From positions 186,001 through 250,000 of the forward strand of contig NZMY01000013.1 in NCBI GenBank assembly GCA_002694745.1: 64,000 bases of DNA, in the 5' to 3' direction. The first letter of the stretch is position 1, and every line of letters begins with the position of its first letter. Below the pieces are notes generated by a model. The model worked only from the letters and a program-made list of their open reading frames with translations, made no database searches and was not told where the DNA came from. The position numbers and the translations under genes are program-made. The DNA comes from Croceicoccus sp. GTDB lineage: Bacteria; Pseudomonadota; Alphaproteobacteria; Sphingomonadales; Sphingomonadaceae. Shown in pieces: positions 8,153 to 17,169 of the stretch.

Positions 8153-9919
8153 TCAGCTGCCCGCGATGAAGGCGCGCCATCCGCCCAGATGGGTGATGTC
8201 CTCGGCCCCCTCGGTCGCGCGCGGTTCGGACACGAAGCCCTTGACGCTGGACCCGTCGGACAGGGTCACCGTCCCGATGGCGAGCGGCGCGGGCACCTCG
8301 GCGGTGAAGCTGCCAAAGGATTCCATGTCGAGTTCATAGACCTCCACCTTGATCGCCGCGCCGTCCGCGGTGTGTACCAGCGCGGGCTTGGGCGGCGTGC
8401 TGTTGGCGATGGCGTAGAGGCGATAGTTCGGCGCCGTCTCGAACGCGCCGACGAATGTCGCATCGCGCGAGGTAAGCTGCCAGTGCAGCGGCATGTCCTT
8501 CAGATGCGCGCCCACGACGGCCAGTTTCACGCGTTCCATATTATCCTCCATATCGAGCGGGGGAAGCGCGGGCAGATCGGCCGCGTCCAGATAGGTTTCG
8601 GCCGCGTCCATCAGCGCGCGGTCGGTGTCGGCAGGGCCGATCAGCGTGATGCCAAAGCCCGTGCCATTGCCGCGCTGACCGGCAGGCACCGCGATCGCCG
8701 CCATGTCGAGCAGGTTCACGAAATTGGTATAGCGGCCCAGATTGCTGTTGAGGGCAACCGGAGAAGCCTGCAGTTCGCGCACGCGATAGGTCGTGCCCGT
8801 CGTCGGAAAGGCCAGCATGTCGATGCCGTCCCATAACCCGTCGGCTTGACGCTTCAGTTCGGCCAGGCGGTAGATGCCGTTCCACAGATCGACCGCCTTC
8901 ATGTCCAGCCCCGCCTCGACGATGCCGCGGACCGTGGGGTCGATCGCATCGGGATCGCTCTTCAGCAGCGCCTCGACCGCGGCGGTGCGTTCGGCGACCC
9001 AAGGCCCGCCGTACAGCAATTGCGCGGCTTCGAGCAGCGGGTGGATGTCGATCTCGACGATCTCGGCATTCTGCGACAGGGCGGCGAGGGCGCGGTCGTA
9101 GAAATATTCCGCCTGCGTATCGCCAAAGAACACGCGCTGGTCGGGGCGCGGCACACCGATGCCCCTGGGAGTCAGCGCGGCATCGGCCAGCGGCTTCGAC
9201 CACGGATCACCGGCATCGAAGGCGGCGATGCTCTCGTCCACGCGCCGCGCGTCGGCGATGCTGTCGGTAAACACGGTGATGCAATCGATGCTGCGGCAGG
9301 CGGGGACCAGACCGCGCGTGCTCCAGCGGCCTTTCGTCGGCTTGAAGCCGATCAGGTGCTGGAACGCCGCCGGCACCCGGCCCGATCCCGCCGTATCGGT
9401 GCCCAGCGCGAACGGGACAAGGCCCGCTGCGACGGCGACCGACGATCCCGAACTGGATCCCCCGCTGACGTAATCGCGGTTATAGACATTGCGCGGAATG
9501 CCATAAGGGCTGCGCACGCCGACAAGGCCGGTGGCAAACTGGTCGAGATTGGTCTTGCCGACGCAGATCGCGCCTGCGGCCTCCAGCCGTTCGATCACGC
9601 CTGCCGACTGGTCGGGGGAATAGGCAAAGGCAGGGCAGGCGGCTGTCGTCTCCAGCCCAGCAACGTCGATATTGTCCTTCACCGCATATGCCACGCCCGC
9701 CAGCGGCAGGGTTTCGCCAGCGGCAATGCGTGCATCGACCTTGCGCGCGGCCTCCAGCACGCCGTCGCGCGGCGCTCGGCTGATCCAGATCTGCGGCTGG
9801 ATCGCATCATAGGCCTCGATCCGCGCCAGCGTATCCTCGGCGACGGCAAGCGCGCTGGTCCGGCCCGACGAAACCGCGTCGGCGATGGCGGTGACGCTCT
9901 GGCGATTGAGGTCGGTCAT
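8153..9919 (-). CDS. atzF: Allophanate hydrolase (AtzF type)
   Basis: The protein has 588 residues, the full length of two-domain AtzF-type enzymes. It hydrolyses allophanate to ammonia and CO2. The N-terminal amidase-signature domain contains the catalytic Lys (AYAVKDNID) and the Gly/Ser motif (SGGSSSGSSVAVA). The C-terminal domain (from about residue 440, after a Met/Asp linker) removes the N-carboxy group of the first product. The start is fixed by an ATGA overlap with the carboxylase stop, which excludes a longer in-frame extension of 61 residues. It is the last enzyme of the pathway and is translationally coupled to the carboxylase. Confidence 0.95.
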   Translation of the reverse strand: MTDLNRQSVTAIADAVSSGRTSALAVAEDTLARIEAYDAIQPQIWISRAPRDGVLEAARKVDARIAAGETLPLAGVAYAVKDNIDVAGLETTAACPAFAYSPDQSAGVIERLEAAGAICVGKTNLDQFATGLVGVRSPYGIPRNVYNRDYVSGGSSSGSSVAVAAGLVPFALGTDTAGSGRVPAAFQHLIGFKPTKGRWSTRGLVPACRSIDCITVFTDSIADARRVDESIAAFDAGDPWSKPLADAALTPRGIGVPRPDQRVFFGDTQAEYFYDRALAALSQNAEIVEIDIHPLLEAAQLLYGGPWVAERTAAVEALLKSDPDAIDPTVRGIVEAGLDMKAVDLWNGIYRLAELKRQADGLWDGIDMLAFPTTGTTYRVRELQASPVALNSNLGRYTNFVNLLDMAAIAVPAGQRGNGTGFGITLIGPADTDRALMDAAETYLDAADLPALPPLDMEDNMERVKLAVVGAHLKDMPLHWQLTSRDATFVGAFETAPNYRLYAIANSTPPKPALVHTADGAAIKVEVYELDMESFGSFTAEVPAPLAIGTVTLSDGSSVKGFVSEPRATEGAEDITHLGGWRAFIAGS

Positions 9920-12900
9920 GCGCTGCGCCTCAGGGCCAGCATGGGCGTTCCGGGTTGCAGCGACTGCCGTTCCTGCATGTAGAGCGCCGACACCGTGCCG
10001 CTGGCGGGGCTTTCGAACGGGCATTCCATCTTCATGGACTCGATCACCGCAATGATGTCGCCTTCCTCTACCGCATCGCCCGGCTCGACCATCAGCTTCC
10101 ACACGCTACCGCCGAAGGGTGCTTCGATCAGCTCGCTGCCTTCGGGCACTTCGACCGCCGCGACTTCCGCCGCGCCCGCGTCGGCATCGGCCAGATCGCC
10201 GATCCGGTCGAACTCGCCCGAGCGTTCCCATTCGGCGCGCTCTTCATCGAAAGCAGCCTGTCTTGTGGCTTCGAACGCGGCGATGCTTTCGGCGTTTTCC
10301 TTCAGGAAGGCGCGATAATCGGCGAGGCGGAATTCCGAATGCTCGACCTCGATCGAGCGGCGTCCATTCGGGAAATCGCGCCGCCAGTCGGCCAGCTCAT
10401 CCGCGTCGACCTTGAAGAAGCGGATCTGGTCGAAGAAACGCAGCAGCCATGGCTTGCCGTCGACAAAGGCGTCGGTCTGGCGGTGCGTGTTCCACACCTG
10501 GATGGTGCGTCCGAACAGCTGGTAGCCGCCGGGACCTTCCATGCCATAGATGCACATATAGGCCCCGCCGATGCCGACCACGTTTGGCGGCGTCCACGTG
10601 CGGGCGGGGTTGTACTTTGTGGTGACCAGCCGGTGCCGCGGATCGACCGGGGTCGCCACCGGCGCGCCCAGATAGATGTCGCCCAGCCCCAGCACGAGAT
10701 AGCTGGCATCGAAGATCAGGCTTTCGACTGCGTCGGCATCGCGCATGCCGTTGATGCGGCGGATGAATTCGATATTGTCGGGGCACCACGGCGCATCGTC
10801 GCGCACCGCGCCCATGTATTTCTCGATCGTCTCGATGGTCGCCGGATCGCGCCAACTGAGCGGCAGGTGCACGATGCGCGAGGGGATGCGGAAATCCTCG
10901 AGGTCGCCGAGCTTTTCCTCCGCCTCGATCAGCGCGGCCAATGCAGCCTTCTGGTCCAGCGCCTTGCCGTCGAAATGCAATTGCAGCGAGCGGATGCCCG
11001 GCACGATGTCGATCACGCCTGGCAGCTTCAGCCGCTCAAGCTCGGTCATCAAGGCGTGGACGCGAATGCGCAATTCGATGTCGAGGACGATCTCGCCATA
11101 TTCGACGAGGATGTTGCGGTCGCCCTGCTGGCGATAGACCGCGCGCGGGCGGATGCCCTGCTGCGGGATCTCGGCCAGGATCGGCGACAGATCGGCGATA
11201 TCGCGTGTGGCGTGATCACTGCCGAAACGGTCCAGCGGCGCCGCTGCCGCCTCCGCAGCATCCTCGGCGCTGACGGGCACAAAGCGCAGCCGGTCGTCGG
11301 GGGCCAATTGTCCGATCTTCCACCGATCCGCCGCGATCACCGTGAACGGGCAAACGAACCCGCCCAGCGAAGGGCCGTCGGGGCCGAGGATGATCGGCAT
11401 GTCGCCGGTAAAGTCCACCGCGCCGATGGCATAGGGATTGTCGTGGATGTTCGACGGATGCAGCCCTGCTTCGCCGCCGTCCTTGCGCGCCCATTGCGGC
11501 TTTGGCCCGACAAGTCGCACGCCGGTGCGGTTGCTGTTGTAATGGACCTGCCATTCGGCTGCGACGAATTCGGCGATGTCGTCCGGCGTAAAGAAATCGG
11601 GCGCGCCGTGGGGGCCGTAGAGCACCCGCAGTTCCCAGCTTCGCCCGATCTCGGGGAGGGCCAGCGCCGCCGGTTCGGTCGCCGGTTCCTCCGCGCCAAG
11701 ATGCAGCGTGTCGCCCGCCAGCAGCCGCCGCGCGGCATGGCCGCCGAACTGGCCCAGCGCAAAGGTGCTGCGGCTGTCCAGATAGGCCGCGATGTCCAGC
11801 CCGCCCGCGAACAAAATATAGCCGCGAACGCCGCCGCCTGCCGTCCGGCCCATCGCCAGCGTCTGCCCGGCCTCGACCGACAGCACCGTGCCGCGTTCCA
11901 CCGGCTCGCCGTCCAGCTTCGCGCCGAAATCCGCGCCCGTCAGGCAGATGCGGGCCGGCGCGCTGAATTGCAGGGTCGGTCCGCTGACGGTGACCTCCAG
12001 CCCGGCCATGCCTTCCGGATTGCCCAGCATCAGATTGCCCAGACGGAACGAACGGTCGTCCATCGGCCCCGATGGCGGCACGCCCACGTCCCACAGGCCA
12101 AGCCGTCCCGGCCAGTCCTGCACCGTGGTCGCGGTGCCGCCGCTGGTCACGCGAATGCAGTTCGGCTGATAGTTCACGCTCTCCAGCAGCCGGGTCGATA
12201 CCTCGCCGCTGCCGAATTTCTCATTGCGGACCACGTCGCGCAGCCAGCGCAGATTCGTCTCGATCCCGTCGATGCGGCTGACGTCCAGCGCGTCCTGCAT
12301 CGCCGCGATCGCCTCGTCGCGCGTCGGGCGGTGGACGATCAGCTTGGCGATCATCGGATCGTACCAGCTGGTCACCTCATTACCCGCCATGCACCATGTC
12401 TCGACGCGGATGTCGGACGGGAAGTCGACCGCGGTCAGCGCGCCGACCGTGGGGCGATAGTCCAGCGCCGGATCCTCGGCATAGAGCCGCACCTGGATCG
12501 CATGGCCCTGCGCCGCCGGAGGCTCGCGGTCGAGGAAGGTGAAATCGCCCGCCGCGCCGCGGATCATCCATTGGACGAGGTCGACGCCCATGACTTCCTC
12601 GGTCACGCCGTGTTCGACCTGAAGGCGGGTGTTCATCTCGAGGAAGAAGAATTCCTCGCGCTCGGCATCGAACAGGAATTCGACCGTGCCCGCGGACAGG
12701 TAACGCGCCGCTTCGCCCAGACGCACAGCCGCGGCGATCAGCTCGGCGCGCTTGGCATCGGACAGGCGAGGGGCGGGGGCTTCCTCGACAACTTTCTGGT
12801 TGCGGCGCTGCAAGGAACAATCGCGTTCGCCCAGCGGCATGATGCGGCCTTGGCCGTCGCCGAAGATCTGCACCTCGATATGGCGCGCGCGGCCGATATA

Positions 12901-13503
12901 GCGTTCGAGGAAGACCCCCGCATCGCCGAAATTGCCCGCGCCAAGCCGCGCGACGACCGCGAAACCGTCGCGCACGGCGGCCTCGTCCTCGCAGATGCGC
13001 ATGCCGATGCCGCCGCCGCCGGCCGTGGCCTTGAGCATGACCGGAAAGCCGATCTTGCGCGCCGCCTCGACCGCTTCCGCCTCGTCCGTCAGCAGGCCGG
13101 TGCCGGGGGCGAGGGGGACGCCGTGTTCCTCCGCCAGAGCGCGGGCGCTGTGCTTCAGGCCGAAGATGTTGATGTTTTCGGGCGTGGGGCCGACGAACAC
13201 GATGCCGGCGGCCGCGCAGGCCTCGGCAAACTCGGTATTCTCGGCCAGAAAGCCGTAACCGGGATGGATCGCGCCCGCGCCGCTTTCCTTCGCGGCTGCA
13301 AGGATCGCGGGAATGTTGAGATAGCTTTCCGCCGCCGGGGCGGGGCCGATGCAGATCGCGCTGTCGGCCTCGGACACATGCAGCGATCCCGCATCCGCCT
13401 CGGAATAGACCGCGACCGAGCGAAGCCCCATGCGGCGCAGCGTGCGGATGATCCGGGTGGCGATGGCCCCCCGGTTCGCCACGAGAACGGTGTCAAAGCT
13501 CAT
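9916..13503 (-). CDS. Biotin-dependent urea carboxylase, probably a guanidine carboxylase
   Basis: The protein has 1195 residues. In order it contains a biotin carboxylase domain (about 1-450, beginning DTVLVANRGAIATRI), the KipI/KipA-like carboxyltransferase halves (about 460-1090), and a biotinyl domain at the C-terminus with ESMKME, biotin attachment at K1158. Family enzymes carboxylate urea to allophanate, or guanidine to carboxyguanidine, using ATP and bicarbonate. The two DUF1989 proteins encoded directly upstream occur with the guanidine-preferring enzymes. I could not align the substrate-selecting residue by eye. The gene overlaps its neighbours on both sides by ATGA, so expression is tightly coupled. 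Confidence 0.93.
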   Translation of the reverse strand: MSFDTVLVANRGAIATRIIRTLRRMGLRSVAVYSEADAGSLHVSEADSAICIGPAPAAESYLNIPAILAAAKESGAGAIHPGYGFLAENTEFAEACAAAGIVFVGPTPENINIFGLKHSARALAEEHGVPLAPGTGLLTDEAEAVEAARKIGFPVMLKATAGGGGIGMRICEDEAAVRDGFAVVARLGAGNFGDAGVFLERYIGRARHIEVQIFGDGQGRIMPLGERDCSLQRRNQKVVEEAPAPRLSDAKRAELIAAAVRLGEAARYLSAGTVEFLFDAEREEFFFLEMNTRLQVEHGVTEEVMGVDLVQWMIRGAAGDFTFLDREPPAAQGHAIQVRLYAEDPALDYRPTVGALTAVDFPSDIRVETWCMAGNEVTSWYDPMIAKLIVHRPTRDEAIAAMQDALDVSRIDGIETNLRWLRDVVRNEKFGSGEVSTRLLESVNYQPNCIRVTSGGTATTVQDWPGRLGLWDVGVPPSGPMDDRSFRLGNLMLGNPEGMAGLEVTVSGPTLQFSAPARICLTGADFGAKLDGEPVERGTVLSVEAGQTLAMGRTAGGGVRGYILFAGGLDIAAYLDSRSTFALGQFGGHAARRLLAGDTLHLGAEEPATEPAALALPEIGRSWELRVLYGPHGAPDFFTPDDIAEFVAAEWQVHYNSNRTGVRLVGPKPQWARKDGGEAGLHPSNIHDNPYAIGAVDFTGDMPIILGPDGPSLGGFVCPFTVIAADRWKIGQLAPDDRLRFVPVSAEDAAEAAAAPLDRFGSDHATRDIADLSPILAEIPQQGIRPRAVYRQQGDRNILVEYGEIVLDIELRIRVHALMTELERLKLPGVIDIVPGIRSLQLHFDGKALDQKAALAALIEAEEKLGDLEDFRIPSRIVHLPLSWRDPATIETIEKYMGAVRDDAPWCPDNIEFIRRINGMRDADAVESLIFDASYLVLGLGDIYLGAPVATPVDPRHRLVTTKYNPARTWTPPNVVGIGGAYMCIYGMEGPGGYQLFGRTIQVWNTHRQTDAFVDGKPWLLRFFDQIRFFKVDADELADWRRDFPNGRRSIEVEHSEFRLADYRAFLKENAESIAAFEATRQAAFDEERAEWERSGEFDRIGDLADADAGAAEVAAVEVPEGSELIEAPFGGSVWKLMVEPGDAVEEGDIIAVIESMKMECPFESPASGTVSALYMQERQSLQPGTPMLALRRSA

Positions 13504-14135
13504 GCGGTCACGATCATCCGGACAGGAGTGGGGTTGAAGGCGTTGCAGGGATTGTTGATCTGCGGGCAGTTGGACACCACCACGATCACGTCCATCTCGG
13601 CGCGCAGGTCGACGGTCAGGCCGGGGGCGGAAATGCCGTCGACGATGCCCAGCGACCCGTCTTCCTCGACCGGGACGTTCATGAAGAAATTGATGTTGGG
13701 CACCATGTCGCGCTTGCCCCGGCCTTCGGTGAGGTTAGCCTCCAGGAAATTCTCGACACAGGCGTGCTGCGCCTTGGTGTGGTGGCCGTAACGCAGCGTG
13801 TTGGATTCGCACGAACACGCGCCGCCGATGGTGTCGTGATATTCGACCGAGGTGTCGGTGATGGTCATCATCGGCCGCCCCTCGTTCGAGAGCAGCACCG
13901 ATCCGGTCTTGAGGAACAGGTTCCCCTGCGCCGCGACCGTGTCCTGCGCACTGTAACGCTCGACATCGTCGGCGGCTGAATAGATCAGGAAATCGACGGC
14001 CTGATTGCCCTCCACATCCACGACGCGCAGGGTCTGGCCCTTGGCGACATGGTGCAGCCATGGTGCGCGGGCGGGCACGATCTCGTCATGCACGATGCTG
14101 CCGGAAAGGCCGGTAGTGGCCGGATCTGTGGTCAT
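13500..14135 (-). CDS. DUF1989 urea carboxylase-associated protein 2 (carboxyguanidine deiminase subunit)
   Basis: The protein has 211 residues and belongs to the DUF1989/urea-amidolyase-associated family. Family hallmarks seen are DVEGNQAVDFLIYSA, a Cys-bearing GGACSCESNTLRYG, and NCPQINNPCNAFNPTPVRM at the end. In Pseudomonas, the two DUF1989 proteins form the heteromeric carboxyguanidine deiminase CgdAB, which converts carboxyguanidine to allophanate and ammonia. The start chosen has AAAGGG just upstream; a 38-residue N-terminal extension in frame is excluded because it overlaps the partner gene. The stop overlaps the carboxylase start. Confidence 0.88.
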   Translation of the reverse strand: MTTDPATTGLSGSIVHDEIVPARAPWLHHVAKGQTLRVVDVEGNQAVDFLIYSAADDVERYSAQDTVAAQGNLFLKTGSVLLSNEGRPMMTITDTSVEYHDTIGGACSCESNTLRYGHHTKAQHACVENFLEANLTEGRGKRDMVPNINFFMNVPVEEDGSLGIVDGISAPGLTVDLRAEMDVIVVVSNCPQINNPCNAFNPTPVRMIVTA

Positions 14136-14149
14136 GTGTCGGCCCTTTC

Positions 14150-14974
14150 TCAGCGGCGGTAGTAGTCTTCGACATTCTCGAACGCGCGCAGCCCCTCGGG
14201 CGAGGCGTTGCGCGCGGCGTCGTCCTCCGGCGTGACCGGCCCGCGCCATGCGGTGGCGCGCAGGCGGGTGACGCTATAGTCATCGCGCGGATCCATCACG
14301 TGCGGGCAATTGGCGATCACGACGATCACGTCCATCTCGGCGCGCAGGATCACGCTGCGGCCAGAATCGAACGGGCCGACCTGCGGAATGATGGTGCCGT
14401 CCTTCTCGATCCGCGTGCCCTTGAACAGGTTGACGCAGGGGTGGACGTCGCGGCGCCGCAGCCCGTGCTTGGCCGAACCCAACAGCAAACGGTCGCGCCC
14501 GTTGGGAAAGGCCCCGCTGTTGCGGCCCTCGCCATATTTGGCGGTGTTGGTGGCCGCGTTGGAGGTGCCGCAGAACGTGTCATGCGTGCCCGCGTCGTCG
14601 TGCACGATGCTCATCAGCACGCGGCCCATGTCGGACAGCAGCAGCTTGTTTTCGCCCAGATAGGCGTTCCACTGGACCTTCACCGTGTCGGCGACGTTCA
14701 GCCGCTCGGTCGGCATGTCGGCGTTATAGATCAGCAGCGAGGCGCAGGCATCGCCCTCCAGATCGATCAGCCGCAGCCGCGATCCGCGCGACAGGCGCCG
14801 CGTGGCATAGCCGCCCGCCGCGATGGTCTCTTCCCACACCAGATCGTCCGCCGACACGCCCTTGGGCAGATCGTCCGCCACGGGGGGAAGCACCGGCATG
14901 GCCTCGGCCTTGGTGCCGGCCATGGCGCGGGCATGGTCGCGCGCCGCCATCGGATCGGCCAGATTGGTCGTCAT
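14150..14974 (-). CDS. DUF1989 urea carboxylase-associated protein 1 (carboxyguanidine deiminase subunit)
   Basis: The protein has 274 residues and is a paralogue of the next gene. Visible family motifs are DLEGDACASLLIYNAD, HDTFCGTSNAATN, the PNGRDRLLLG run and HPCVNLFKG, ending with NCPHVMDPRDDYSVT. The Cys and His residues in these blocks are probable metal or catalytic residues, judging from conservation rather than structure. It is the presumed second subunit of the deiminase between the carboxylase and the hydrolase in guanidine breakdown. The start overlaps the regulator stop (ATGA) and has GAGGG upstream. Confidence 0.88.
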   Translation of the reverse strand: MTTNLADPMAARDHARAMAGTKAEAMPVLPPVADDLPKGVSADDLVWEETIAAGGYATRRLSRGSRLRLIDLEGDACASLLIYNADMPTERLNVADTVKVQWNAYLGENKLLLSDMGRVLMSIVHDDAGTHDTFCGTSNAATNTAKYGEGRNSGAFPNGRDRLLLGSAKHGLRRRDVHPCVNLFKGTRIEKDGTIIPQVGPFDSGRSVILRAEMDVIVVIANCPHVMDPRDDYSVTRLRATAWRGPVTPEDDAARNASPEGLRAFENVEDYYRR

Positions 14975-15477
14975 GCGGTTTCCCTCTTCTTCGCAGCGCC
15001 CTTGGCCGCACCCTTGGCGGGCGGCTCTTCGCCTTCCAGCTCGTGCAGAGGCGGCAGCAGGGCGGTGGTGGTGACAAGTTGCAGCTGGTTCACGCCGCGA
15101 ATGCCGCGCAGCGCGTCGCACAGTTCCTCGAGCCTGTTGGCAGGGCCCTGCACCAGCAGAACTTCCATCGACTGGTCGTCCTCAAGGAAGACATGCTGCG
15201 AGGAGATGACTTCCTTCAGGTAATCGGCCTGCGTCTCGGACAATTGCTGCCGCGCCTTGCCGCGATTGCCGCGATAGACCAGCGTCACCGTGCCCGCGAG
15301 CATGTCGTCGGGGCGCACGCGCGCCTCATGCTCGGCCAGCGCGTGGCGGATCAGTTCGGCGATCAATTGCGAGCGCGAAGGCAGGCCGCGTTCCTCGACC
15401 ATCATGTCCAGCTGGCGGAACAGTTCGGCCGGCAGGCTCATGCTCAGGCGGGCAAGATTGGTGGGCTCTGAACTCAT
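14971..15477 (-). CDS. NikR-like ribbon-helix-helix regulator lacking nickel ligands
   Basis: The protein has 168 residues. An N-terminal ribbon-helix-helix domain (ARLSMSLPAELFRQLD, then SRSQLIAELIRHAL) is followed by a NikR-type ACT-like ligand domain (about 60-145) and a lysine/alanine-rich tail (AKGAAKGAAKK). By manual alignment to E. coli NikR, only the His87 equivalent (H95) is kept; the positions of His76, His89 and Cys95 are A84, F97 and S103. Nickel sensing by the classical square-planar site is therefore unlikely. Lying inside the carboxylase operon, it probably responds to guanidine, urea or a pathway intermediate. That ligand assignment is inference. Confidence 0.85.
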   Translation of the reverse strand: MSSEPTNLARLSMSLPAELFRQLDMMVEERGLPSRSQLIAELIRHALAEHEARVRPDDMLAGTVTLVYRGNRGKARQQLSETQADYLKEVISSQHVFLEDDQSMEVLLVQGPANRLEELCDALRGIRGVNQLQLVTTTALLPPLHELEGEEPPAKGAAKGAAKKRETA

Positions 15478-15489
15478 GCGAACGGTCTC

Positions 15490-16290
15490 TCAATTATTAT
15501 GATTATTGTCAATCGTAATACTGCCCGCTGAAACCTCGGGCTCGGCATCGGCGGCTTTGGGCGTTTCCTTGCGGGTCAGTTCAAGATCGTAGACCGCCGT
15601 CGCGCCATAGCGGTGAGGCGCGTGCGGATCGTGCCGCCTTTTGTCGAGCGTCAGCACCCGCGTCCCCAGCGAGAACGCCTCCTTGATGTCGTGGGTGACC
15701 ATGATCACGGTCAGCCGGTATTCGTTCCAGAGCTGCGTGATCAGCGCATGCATGTCGGTCCGGATGCCGGGATCGAGCGCGCCGAACGGCTCGTCCAGCA
15801 GCAATATGCGGGGCCGCTTGATCAGCGCCTGCGCGATGGCAAGCCGCTGCTGCATTCCCCCCGACATCTCGGCCGGATAAAGATGCATGCTGTGGTCCAG
15901 CCCGACATGGGCGAGCATCTCTTCCGCCTTCTCCCGCGCGGCGCGTTTCTGCGAACCGAACAGGCGCGAGGAGAAGGGCGCCTGCTTGCATTCCAGCCCG
16001 AACATCACATTGCCCAGCGCCGAGAGATGCGGAAACACCGAATAGCGCTGGAATACCACGCCGCGATCCGGCCCGCATTCGCCCGGCAGCGGCACGTCGT
16101 CGAGCAGGATCGAGCCGCGCGTGGGCGTTTCCTGCCCCAGTATCACGCGCAGCAGGCTGCTCTTGCCCGCGCCCGACGGGCCGATGATCGACACGAACGA
16201 GCCTTCCTCGATATCGAGGGAGACGTTCTCGAGCACGATCTTCTCGCCGTACTCGACCCAGATGTTGCGAAGGCTAAGCAGCGCGCTCAA
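15490..16290 (-). CDS. ABC transporter ATP-binding protein (NrtD/TauB type)
   Basis: The protein has 266 residues. The Walker A motif GPSGAGKSS lies near residues 38-46, followed by the signature EMSGGMQQRLAIAQAL, Walker B ILLLDEPFGALDPG and the switch His in MVTHDIKEAF. The start is a TTG that overlaps the permease stop (TTGA) with GGAG seven bases upstream; no ATG fits. A C-terminal tail of about 30 residues follows the ATPase core. With the permease and lipoprotein that precede it in the operon, it forms the importer that feeds the carboxylase, so its likely cargo is guanidine or urea rather than nitrate. Confidence 0.9.
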   Translation of the reverse strand: MSALLSLRNIWVEYGEKIVLENVSLDIEEGSFVSIIGPSGAGKSSLLRVILGQETPTRGSILLDDVPLPGECGPDRGVVFQRYSVFPHLSALGNVMFGLECKQAPFSSRLFGSQKRAAREKAEEMLAHVGLDHSMHLYPAEMSGGMQQRLAIAQALIKRPRILLLDEPFGALDPGIRTDMHALITQLWNEYRLTVIMVTHDIKEAFSLGTRVLTLDKRRHDPHAPHRYGATAVYDLELTRKETPKAADAEPEVSAGSITIDNNHNN

Positions 16291-17102
16291 TGGTCGGCTC
16301 CATGGGCCCAGGGGAACAGGCGGTTGCTGGCCCAGGTGAGGGCAAGGTCCATAACCACCGCAAGCAGCGCGATCCACGCGACATAGGGCAGGATGATATC
16401 CATCGATAGGTAACGCCGGACGAGGAAAATGCGGTAGCCGAGCCCGATGTCGGCGGCGATGGCCTCGGCGGAAATCAGGAACACCCATGCGGGGCCAAGC
16501 GACAGGCGCACCGCCTGGATCAGCCGCGGCATGGCCTGCGGCAGGGCGACGCGGATCATCACCTGCCAGCTGCTGGCACCCAGCGTCTGCGCCTTGATGA
16601 TCTGTTCGCGCGGCAGCGCCCCGATATGGGCGGCGATGTCGCGCATCATGAAGGGCGCGATGCCCACCACGATCAGCGCTACCTTGGCCGTTTCACCCAG
16701 CCCGAAGGCGATGAAGAGGATCGGCAGCAGCGCAATCGGCGGGATGACCGCAATGCCCGTCACCAGCGGGCCGAACGTGGCGCGCACCGGCGGCAATATC
16801 CCCAGCACCAGCCCGACCAGCAGTGCGGACAGCGTGGAGATCGCAAGCCCGATGCCCAGCCGCGTCAGGCTGGCCAGCGTATCGGCCCAGAACAGATATT
16901 CGCCCGAAAGCTGGTCCGGCTCGGTCACCAGCGAGGCCATCGCCTCGATCATGGCGCCGGGCAGGGGGAGGATCTTGTCGGCGGGATTGACCGCGTGCCG
17001 CGCCCCCGCGACCGCGAGATAAAGCACGATCAGCAGGATGATCGGGATCGCGCCCAACAGCATCCGGTTGCCGCGCCGCGGCCGGCGATTTACCCAGCGC
17101 AT
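16287..17102 (-). CDS. ABC transporter permease (TauC/SsuC/NrtB family)
   Basis: The protein has 271 residues, with an N-terminal basic segment (MRWVNRRPRRGNR), a first membrane helix (AIPIILLIVLYLAV) and about five more. The cytoplasmic coupling loop is seen as AQTLGASSWQVMIRVALPQAMP. The family imports small anions, amines and ureas. It is cotranslated with the ATPase downstream and follows the lipoprotein gene by 67 bases. Confidence 0.9.
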   Translation of the reverse strand: MRWVNRRPRRGNRMLLGAIPIILLIVLYLAVAGARHAVNPADKILPLPGAMIEAMASLVTEPDQLSGEYLFWADTLASLTRLGIGLAISTLSALLVGLVLGILPPVRATFGPLVTGIAVIPPIALLPILFIAFGLGETAKVALIVVGIAPFMMRDIAAHIGALPREQIIKAQTLGASSWQVMIRVALPQAMPRLIQAVRLSLGPAWVFLISAEAIAADIGLGYRIFLVRRYLSMDIILPYVAWIALLAVVMDLALTWASNRLFPWAHGADH

Positions 17103-17169
17103 CGATCAGAACCCCCGCTTTGGGCGGCTGCGCGCATCGTGCCCGCAGCCGCCCCGATCATTGTGCCCG

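Noticed and set aside
9955-13791. Open frame of 1278 codons on the plus strand
   Set aside because: It is the mirror of the carboxylase gene, with shadow composition (Arg, Ala, Gln, His) and no domain.
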